A model generated the notes under the pieces. It was not told the DNA's origin and did no database searches. It worked only from the letters and a program-made list of their open reading frames with translations. Shown here piece by piece: positions 58,685-64,000 of a stretch of DNA of 64,000 nucleotides. Position 1 is the first letter of the stretch. Each line of letters begins with the position of its first letter. The DNA is taken from assembly GCF_014650595.1 (NCBI RefSeq), contig NZ_BMVG01000003.1, positions 310,001 to 374,000 of the forward strand. The letters run 5' to 3'. The position numbers and the translations under genes are program-made. The stretch comes from Streptomyces alanosinicus (lineage in GTDB: Bacteria; Actinomycetota; Actinomycetes; Streptomycetales; Streptomycetaceae).

Positions 58685-59355
58685 CAGGGGGAGCGGCGGT
58701 CGGTGAGCCGGGCGGCCGCGGCGAAGGCCGCCGCCGTGAGCAGGACCGCCCCCGCCAGGGGCAGCAGCGGCAGCGGCGCCCGGCCGGTCTGCGAACCGGT
58801 GACCAGGCCATGGACCGCGGCCTGCGCCGGGGAACCGGTGAGCACCACCGCGAACAGCGCGCCCAGCAGCATCGCGGGCACGGCACGGCCGGTGGAGCGC
58901 AGCAGCGGCCGGCTGGTGAGCGCGCCGACGGCCGCGCCGAGCAGCGCGCAGGTGAGCGTGGCCGGCAGTCCGGCGGCTCCGGCCCGCAGCGGGGCCACAT
59001 GGACCCGGTGGCCGTTGCTCGCCGGATCGCTGATCAGCGTCACCACCAGGGTCGCCACCACCCCGAGCGTGACCGACGCCAGCAGGGCCGTCAGCAGACA
59101 GGCGAGGTGTGCGCGGGCGGGACCGCGCGCGGCGGCGACACAGGCGCGGGCCGCGTCCGGCTCGCCGGTGACACAGATCCGCACCAGCCAGGCGGCCACC
59201 GGGAGCAGGCCGGCGGCCGTGTAGCCGAGCGAGTCGAGAACGGGCTGGCCGCTCTGCACTCCGATCCCGAGGAACGCGACGTACAGGATCAGCGGCGGCA
59301 GCCAGCGCTGGGAGCGCGCCAGGAGGTCGGCCTGGTAGCGCAGGAGTGCGGTCAT
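58684..59355 (-). CDS. ABC transporter permease-like membrane protein
   Basis: A 223-residue membrane protein with about six hydrophobic helices (LPPLILYVAFLGIGV, YTAAGLLPVAAWLV, LACLLTALLASVTLGVVATLVVTL, LPATLTCALLGAAVGAL, AVPAMLLGALFAVVL, LPLAGAVLLTAAAFAAA). It resembles ABC-2 type permeases. Its ATG overlaps the stop of the ATPase gene by 4 bp, so the pair forms one exporter. The cargo is not inferable. Confidence 0.8.
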   Translation of the reverse strand: MTALLRYQADLLARSQRWLPPLILYVAFLGIGVQSGQPVLDSLGYTAAGLLPVAAWLVRICVTGEPDAARACVAAARGPARAHLACLLTALLASVTLGVVATLVVTLISDPASNGHRVHVAPLRAGAAGLPATLTCALLGAAVGALTSRPLLRSTGRAVPAMLLGALFAVVLTGSPAQAAVHGLVTGSQTGRAPLPLLPLAGAVLLTAAAFAAAARLTDRRSP

Positions 59356-60257
59356 GGGCGGCTTCCGGGGTCGGCGGACGGGGTGAGGCCGGCGGACGGG
59401 TGGGGTGCGGCCTCGGCGGGCGGGGCGACGCTCACCACGTGCCAGGGCGGGCGGGCCGTGAGCAGAGCACGCAGAACGACGTCGGAGTGCGAGGCGGGAA
59501 CGGCGAGACGGTGGCTGCCGGGCGCGGTCTCCTCGGCGGCGGCGACGGTCCGCGCCGCCTCGGGCGGCAGCTGCCCGCCGGCCGGCCCGCGGGCGATGAT
59601 CAGCGTGAGCGGCCCCTGCGGCGAACTCCCTTCGCCCGTACGGAGCTTGAGGCCGCCGTCGCGCACCGCGTACGTCGCGTCCGGCGCCCCGGCCAGCCGG
59701 CGCGGGTCGTGGTCCACGAACACCACGGCACCCCCGGCTGCGGTCCGCTCGGCCACGGCCCGCTCCAGTTCGGCCCGCGCCGCCGCGTCCAGGCCGGTCC
59801 AGGCCTCGTCCAGCACCAGCAGCTCCGGATCCCCCAGCAGGGCCTGGGCGACGGCCACCTTCTGGCTGCTGCCCTTGGACAGCTGCGCCATGGGCGTACC
59901 GGCGTAGGCGCCGGCACCGAAGCGCTCCAGCCAGGTGCCCGCCGCGCGGCGTGCGGTCCCTCGACCCAGGCCGTGCACCGTGCCGAGGTGGGTGAGGTAT
60001 CCGAGGGCGGTGAAAGGCAGCGCCGAGGGGAACCGCTCGGGTACGTATGCCGTACGGAGCCGGCCGGTGACGCGGCCCTCCGTCGGCGCGTCCAGGCGGG
60101 CGAGAAGGCGGAGCAGGGTGGACTTTCCGGTGCCGTTCGCTCCTTCTACGCGGGTCAGAGTGCCGGGCGCCAGCGCCAGGTCGAGGCCGCGCAGGACCCA
60201 GGGGCCGCGGATGCCGTAGCGCCGGCCCACGCCGGTCAGTCGTAGGTCACGTTGCAT
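59352..60257 (-). CDS. ABC transporter ATP-binding protein
   Basis: A 301-residue ATPase. Walker A is GANGTGKSTLLRLLA (about residue 38), the signature is the variant LSKGSSQK where canonical is LSGGQ, and Walker B is LLVLDEAWTGLD. A C-terminal extension of about 80 residues (210-301) lies outside the fold. The overlap with the permease gene fixes the pair as an operon of the ABC-2 exporter type. ATG 60257 is the start; it is divergent from the PTH2 gene with 130 bp between starts. Confidence 0.88.
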   Translation of the reverse strand: MQRDLRLTGVGRRYGIRGPWVLRGLDLALAPGTLTRVEGANGTGKSTLLRLLARLDAPTEGRVTGRLRTAYVPERFPSALPFTALGYLTHLGTVHGLGRGTARRAAGTWLERFGAGAYAGTPMAQLSKGSSQKVAVAQALLGDPELLVLDEAWTGLDAAARAELERAVAERTAAGGAVVFVDHDPRRLAGAPDATYAVRDGGLKLRTGEGSSPQGPLTLIIARGPAGGQLPPEAARTVAAAEETAPGSHRLAVPASHSDVVLRALLTARPPWHVVSVAPPAEAAPHPSAGLTPSADPGSRP

Positions 60258-60386
60258 GGGGAGATTGTGTCCGGTCTCGCCGTAGGGGCTGATCACGAGT
60301 CTGATGTGCGGGACGTCGTGGGCGGGTCGCGTCCGTGCGGCGCAGCCGCGGAACACACAGCCCCGCGCCCCTTAAAGTTGGCTGGT

Positions 60387-61103
60387 GTGAGCCATGTTCC
60401 AGCCTCCCCCAGCGACAGTCCCTTCACCTCCGAGCGCAACCCTCGCGACGAAGCACCGCAGTTCGTGCTGCCCCTCGTCGTACGGATGGAACGCGGCGCG
60501 CCGCCCGCGCGTACCGATGCCCTGGAGACGGCCGCCCGCGCGGTGCTGGTGCTGCTCGGGGACGAGCGGGCACAGGGCGACGGTGAGTGGGCCGAGGCCG
60601 TGCGGAACTGGGAGGACGCGCGGATTCGCAAGGTCGTGCGGCGGGCCCGGGGTGCCGAGTGGCGGCGGGCCGAGGCGCTGCCCGGGATCACGGTGAGCGG
60701 CAAGTCCGCCGAGGTACGGGTCTTCGTGCCGATCCCGCTCGACGGCTGGCCCAAGGACCTCGCCAAGCTGCAGGTGTCGGGCACCGAGCTGGACGACCCC
60801 GAGCCGCCCGTCGCCGCGGATCCGACGCAGCCGGTGCTGTGGCTGAATCCGGAGCTGGAGATGTCGGCCGGGAAGGCGATGGCCCAGGCCGGGCACGGCG
60901 CCCAGCTGGCCTGGTGGGCGCTGTCCGACGCCGAGCGCACCGCGTGGCGGGACACGGGTTTCGCTCTCGCCGTCCGCACGGCCGACCCCGCCGACTGGCC
61001 CCGGCTGACCGGCAGCGGGCTGCCCGTGGTGCGCGACGCCGGCTTCACGGAGATCGCGCCGGGCTCCTGCACCGTCGTCGCCGGCCATCCCGCGCTGCGC
61101 TAG
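60387..61103 (+). CDS. Peptidyl-tRNA hydrolase, PTH2-like
   Basis: A 238-residue protein with a C-terminal PTH2 domain that hydrolyses peptidyl-tRNA. The diagnostic segment GKAMAQAGHGAQLAWWALSDAERTAW includes the Lys and the Gln/His residues of PTH2. The upstream half (about residues 20-130; FVLPLVVRMERGAPPARTDALETAARAVLVLLGDERA) is an actinobacterial extension. The start is GTG 60387. It ends 9 bp before the TetR start. Bacteria normally use Pth1; this is the archaeal/eukaryal-type fold seen in actinomycetes as a second enzyme. Confidence 0.85.
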   Translation: MSHVPASPSDSPFTSERNPRDEAPQFVLPLVVRMERGAPPARTDALETAARAVLVLLGDERAQGDGEWAEAVRNWEDARIRKVVRRARGAEWRRAEALPGITVSGKSAEVRVFVPIPLDGWPKDLAKLQVSGTELDDPEPPVAADPTQPVLWLNPELEMSAGKAMAQAGHGAQLAWWALSDAERTAWRDTGFALAVRTADPADWPRLTGSGLPVVRDAGFTEIAPGSCTVVAGHPALR

Positions 61104-61112
61104 GAGAGGCGG

Positions 61113-61751
61113 ATGACGCGGGTCGACGGGCGGGTCGAGCGGGGCAATCGCACCCGCCGGCTGGTGCTGCGCCGCACGGTGGACATCGCCTCGGTCGAGG
61201 GCCTGGAGGCGCTCACCGTCGGCCGGCTCGCAACCGAGCTGGAGCTGAGCAAGAGCGGGGTGTTCGCGCTCTTCGGCTCCAAGCAGGAACTGCAGCTGGC
61301 CACCGTGCGGGAGGCGGTGCGGATCTTCACGGAGCGGGTGATCCGGCCTGCGGCCGAGACCCCGGCCGGCCTCGGCCGGGTGTGCCGGCTGTGCGCGCTG
61401 TGGCTGGAGTACTCGCACGGCCGGGTCTTCCCGGGCGGCTGCTTCTTCTACGGCGCCATGGCCGAGTTCGACGCGCGCACCGGGCCCGTGCACGACGCCG
61501 TGGTCCGTGCGCAGCGCGACTGGTCGGCCCATGTCGAGCTCACGATCGAGGAGGCGCGTACGGCGGGCGAGCTGCGCGCCGGCACGGATGTCCCGCAACT
61601 CGCCTTCGAGCTGGTGGCGTTGCTGGAGACGGCGAACGCCCTGTCGGTCCTGCACGACGAGGAGAGCGTGTACCGCAGGGCCCGGACGGGTATCGCGGAA
61701 CGGCTGCGCGCCGCAGCCGCGGACGGAGTCCCGCTCCCCCAAGTCCCCTGA
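61113..61751 (+). CDS. TetR-family transcriptional regulator
   Basis: A 212-residue TetR repressor. The helix-turn-helix is VDIASVEGLEALTVGRLATELELSKSGVFALFGSKQELQLATVREA (about residues 24-68), and the remainder is a helical ligand domain (GGCFFYGAMAEFDARTGPVHDAVVRA). It lies 9 bp after the PTH2 gene and 98 bp before the DinB-like gene, with a palindromic sequence in between. It may control the DinB-like gene or itself. ATG 61113 has GAGAGG upstream. Confidence 0.9.
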   Translation: MTRVDGRVERGNRTRRLVLRRTVDIASVEGLEALTVGRLATELELSKSGVFALFGSKQELQLATVREAVRIFTERVIRPAAETPAGLGRVCRLCALWLEYSHGRVFPGGCFFYGAMAEFDARTGPVHDAVVRAQRDWSAHVELTIEEARTAGELRAGTDVPQLAFELVALLETANALSVLHDEESVYRRARTGIAERLRAAAADGVPLPQVP

Positions 61752-61818
61752 CCGGCAGCCTGGTTGAACCCATTCTCCCCTCCGACTACTCCTCCTCCGA
61801 TCGCTCAAAATAATAAGC

Positions 61819-61826
61819 ACGATCGT
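61819..61826. promoter_or_regulatory. Candidate TetR operator core
   Basis: ACGATCGT at 61819-61826 is a perfect 8-bp palindrome in an AT-rich stretch (AAAATAATAAGC before and TTCGCCTTGTTTTACGC after) just upstream of the DinB-like gene. TetR operators often have such a core. Symmetry outside the core is weak. Confidence 0.3.
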
Positions 61827-61849
61827 TCGCCTTGTTTTACGCTGAGGCC

Positions 61850-62467
61850 ATGACTGTGACCGGAGCGGACTTCGTGGAACTCGATCGGATCGCCGTCGAG
61901 GAGGCCGTGCGCGTGGTGGACCTGGCCACGGCCGCGGACTGGGCGCGGGACACGCCCTGCGCGGGCTGGACCCTGCGCCGGCTCGTCGCGCACATGAGCG
62001 CGCAGCACGTCGGGTTCGCCGCCGCGGCACGCGGCGCGGGGCGGGAGCCGGAGTACTGGCGAGAACCCGAGGACATGAGCGAGCCCGCCCGTACCCATCG
62101 GTCGGCCGCCGCCGCGGTCTTGTCCGCCTTCGCCGAACCGGGCGCCACGGAGCGGGAGTTCACGCTGCCGGAACTGGGCGGCGGCTTCCCGGGCGGTCAG
62201 GCGGTCGGCTTCCACTTCGTCGACTACGTCGTGCACGCCTGGGACGTGGCCGCCACCCTCGGCAGCGCCGTGGAACTCCCCCAGCAGGTGCGCGTCGCCG
62301 CGCTCGCCGTGGCCCGTCAGGTGCCGACCGACCCGGCCCGGCGCGGCCCGGGGTCCGCCTTCGCCCCGGTGCTGGAGGTACCGGTGGGCTCCGGCCCGCT
62401 GGAGGAGGCGCTGTATCTGCTGGGCCGTGACCCGGGACGTTGGCCGGCGCGCCGCCGGACCCGCTGA
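61850..62467 (+). CDS. TIGR03086-type DinB/maleylpyruvate isomerase-like metal protein
   Basis: A 205-residue protein with a DinB-like N-terminus, TIGR03086 group. It has ADFVELDRIAVEEAVRVVDLATAADWARDTPCAGWTLRRLVAHMSAQHVGF with a His probable metal ligand in RLVAHMSAQH, and AVGFHFVDYVVHAWDVAATLG with two further His. Such enzymes open or isomerise thiol-conjugates (mycothiol-dependent); the substrate is unknown. ATG 61850 follows CTGAGG. The TetR gene upstream may regulate it. The end of the gene is followed by short ctgaacctg repeats. Confidence 0.82.
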   Translation: MTVTGADFVELDRIAVEEAVRVVDLATAADWARDTPCAGWTLRRLVAHMSAQHVGFAAAARGAGREPEYWREPEDMSEPARTHRSAAAAVLSAFAEPGATEREFTLPELGGGFPGGQAVGFHFVDYVVHAWDVAATLGSAVELPQQVRVAALAVARQVPTDPARRGPGSAFAPVLEVPVGSGPLEEALYLLGRDPGRWPARRRTR

Positions 62468-62594
62468 ACCTGCCGGACCCGCTGAACCTGCTGAACCTGC
62501 TGAACCTCAAATGTTGCTCTGAACACGCCACGAAGGCGGTTCGGGGCCGAGGGGCGGGGCCATACCCCCGTCATTCGACGGGAGGGGAGGAGCC

Positions 62595-64000
62595 ATGCGG
62601 CGACTCGGCACGGGGATCGGCTGGCGGCCGGAGATCGCGGACGCCGTGGAGCGCATGCCGGGCATCGACTGGGTGGAGGTCGTGGCGGAGAACGTCTGCC
62701 CCGGCCACCTCCCCCAGTCGCTGCTGCGGCTGCGCGAGCGCGGGGTGACCGTGATCCCGCACGGCGTCTCCCTCGGGCTGGGCGGCGCCGACCGCCCCGA
62801 CGAGGACCGGCTGAGCTCGCTCGCGGAACGCGCCGAGGCCCTCGGTTCCCCGCTGGTCACCGAGCACATCGCGTTCGTCCGCGCGGGCGGCCCGCTCACC
62901 GCCTCCCCGCGCCTGGAGGCCGGGCATCTGCTGCCGGTGCCGCGCACCAGGGACGCGCTGGACGTGCTGTGCGAGAACGTACGCATCGCCCAGGACGTCC
63001 TTCCCGTGCCGCTCGCCCTGGAGAACATCGCCGCGCTGTTCTCCTGGCCGGGCGAGGAGCTGACCGAGGGGCAGTTCCTGTCCGAGCTGGTCGAGCGCAC
63101 CGGCGTACGGCTGCTGATCGACGTGGCCAACCTGCACACCAACCACGTCAACCGGGGCGAGGACCCGGCTGAGGCACTGGCCGCGCTGCCCGTGGAGGCG
63201 ATCGCCTACGTCCATGTCGCGGGCGGCTTCGAGCGCGACGGCGTCTGGCACGACAGCCATGCACACCCCGTGCCGCGCCCGGTCCTCGACATCCTCACCG
63301 ACCTCGCCTCCCGCACCACCCCGCCCGGCGTCCTGCTGGAACGCGACGAGAACTTCCCCGACCCGACCGAGCTGGAGCAAGAGCTCACCATGATCCGGAC
63401 CGCGATCCACACCGGCCGCGAGCGCGCCGCCGGGGGGCCGCGGGGGGCTGGAGCGGGTGCCGAGGGTTCGCGTGGGGCCGCAGGGGCGGCCGCCGAGCCG
63501 GTGGATGGCGGGGGCGCCGGCCTGACAGGCGGAGAGACCGCCGAGCCGGCGAACGCAGGGGGCGCCAGGCCGACGAGCAGGGCGGCCGCCGAGCCGGTGG
63601 ATGGCGGGGGCACGGCGCCGACAGACGGCGAGGGCGCCGAGCTCGCGAGCGGACGGGATGCCAGGCCGACGAGCAGGGCGGTCACCGACCCGGTGAACGG
63701 CACGACCGCGTGGACGGCAGGCGAAGAAGCCGACGAGCCGGCAGGCGGACGGGGCGCCGGGGCGGCGAGCGGGGCGAGCGCCGGGCCGGCAGGCGCAGGG
63801 GGTGTCCGGACGGGCACGGGTCCGGCGGGCGGCGTAGGCGCACCGGCGGGCGACGCGGGCGCAGGCCCGGCCGATGGCGCGGGCGCAGGCCCGGCAGGCG
63901 GGGATGCCGGGGTGCTTGCGCCGTCGGGGGTCCGGGGGCGGGAGCGGGTCGGGGTTGCGCAGGCTGCCGTGCTGTCCTCGCTGGTGGCCGGGACGCCGGT
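62595..64000 (+). CDS. DUF692 (MNIO) family protein with long repeat tail, cut by window edge
   Basis: A DUF692/MNIO (multinuclear non-haem iron oxidase) protein. The barrel covers residues 1-275: [98 protein letters not shown]. These supply the His/Asp/Glu metal ligands. From about 276 to 450 it becomes a Gly/Ala/Pro-rich repeat, then resumes an ordered segment ([20 protein letters not shown]) and continues past the window. In related bacteria such enzymes modify ribosomal peptides, but no precursor is seen here; actinobacterial copies with C-terminal extensions are of unknown role. Start ATG 62595 after GGAGGGGAGG. Confidence 0.82.
   Translation, partial: MRRLGTGIGWRPEIADAVERMPGIDWVEVVAENVCPGHLPQSLLRLRERGVTVIPHGVSLGLGGADRPDEDRLSSLAERAEALGSPLVTEHIAFVRAGGPLTASPRLEAGHLLPVPRTRDALDVLCENVRIAQDVLPVPLALENIAALFSWPGEELTEGQFLSELVERTGVRLLIDVANLHTNHVNRGEDPAEALAALPVEAIAYVHVAGGFERDGVWHDSHAHPVPRPVLDILTDLASRTTPPGVLLERDENFPDPTELEQELTMIRTAIHTGRERAAGGPRGAGAGAEGSRGAAGAAAEPVDGGGAGLTGGETAEPANAGGARPTSRAAAEPVDGGGTAPTDGEGAELASGRDARPTSRAVTDPVNGTTAWTAGEEADEPAGGRGAGAASGASAGPAGAGGVRTGTGPAGGVGAPAGDAGAGPADGAGAGPAGGDAGVLAPSGVRGRERVGVAQAAVLSSLVAGTP
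63420..63930. repeat. Low-complexity coding repeat in the DUF692 gene
   Basis: About 500 bp of degenerate repeats. gcggccgccgagccggtggatggcgggggc occurs near 63487 and again near 63583, and gccaggccgacgagcagggcgg occurs near 63566 and 63660. Later gcgggcgcaggcccggc repeats near 63856 and 63880. Spacing is close to 96 bp (in frame). The product is a Gly/Ala/Pro/Glu linker with conserved EPVDGGG and RPTSRA units. Confidence 0.7.

Overview
The window is high-GC actinobacterial DNA. Its gene set (geosmin synthase, a CprB-type autoregulator receptor homologue, a conservon, an SSI-type protease inhibitor, TreY/TreZ/GlgX, frequent GTG starts, Gly/Ala/Pro-rich tails) points to a Streptomyces chromosome. 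It reads as chromosomal core with scattered lineage-specific repeats. I see no prophage, complete IS, CRISPR array, tRNA or rRNA. Family names rest on recognising protein sequence and motifs; no database was searched.

Layout. 1-3.7 kb: the end of a DnaQ-type exonuclease gene, a SAV2148-type HEPN protein, and two decayed genes that look like a former copper amine oxidase pair. 3.9-16.6 kb: alpha-glucan and trehalose metabolism (glgX, treY, treZ), with a 221-bp MITE-like element between glgX and treY. Between treY and treZ lie a LysR/dihydrolipoamide dehydrogenase divergent pair, an M14 carboxypeptidase, an SSI-family inhibitor and a DUF1707-FHA protein. 15.7-18.7 kb: an APH-fold kinase, an M24 peptidase and a membrane PDZ protein.

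18.9-25.4 kb: geosmin synthase; a coupled alpha/beta hydrolase and P450 pair transcribed away from it; an ARMT1-like phosphatase gene whose start is split by a palindromic repeat; and a cprB-like regulator with a possible operator. 26-29 kb: a secreted protein, divergent from a DUF6230-DUF6114 pair, then tatA, with several tandem repeats. 29-35.6 kb: an MgtA-type ATPase with a repetitive insert and an overlapping ArsR regulator, TerB, a double-module Lrp/AsnC protein and an MFS exporter.

35.7-43.5 kb: an osmoprotectant ABC system whose binding-protein gene is separated from its ATPase/permease operon by a four-gene conservon on the other strand. 43.6-46.1 kb: an extracytoplasmic flavin electron-transfer operon (ferric-reductase-like protein, FMN-binding protein, ApbE). 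46.4-52.6 kb: a SpoIIE phosphatase, msrB, murC, a conserved hypothetical, a RibD-like reductase and zapE. 52.7-64 kb: a small secreted protein, a carbonic anhydrase coupled to a SulP transporter, a slipin, a PEBP-like lipoprotein, a small secreted protein behind an AT-rich promoter region, a polysaccharide deacetylase, an ABC exporter pair, PTH2, a TetR regulator with a DinB-like enzyme, and a DUF692 (MNIO) protein that runs off the end.

The most noteworthy signals are repeat-driven changes: the MITE and a possible 21-bp remnant of it, the palindrome that breaks the ARMT1-like start, the decayed amine oxidase pair, the low-complexity inserts in the P-type ATPase and DUF692 protein, and the conservon lying inside a transporter locus.
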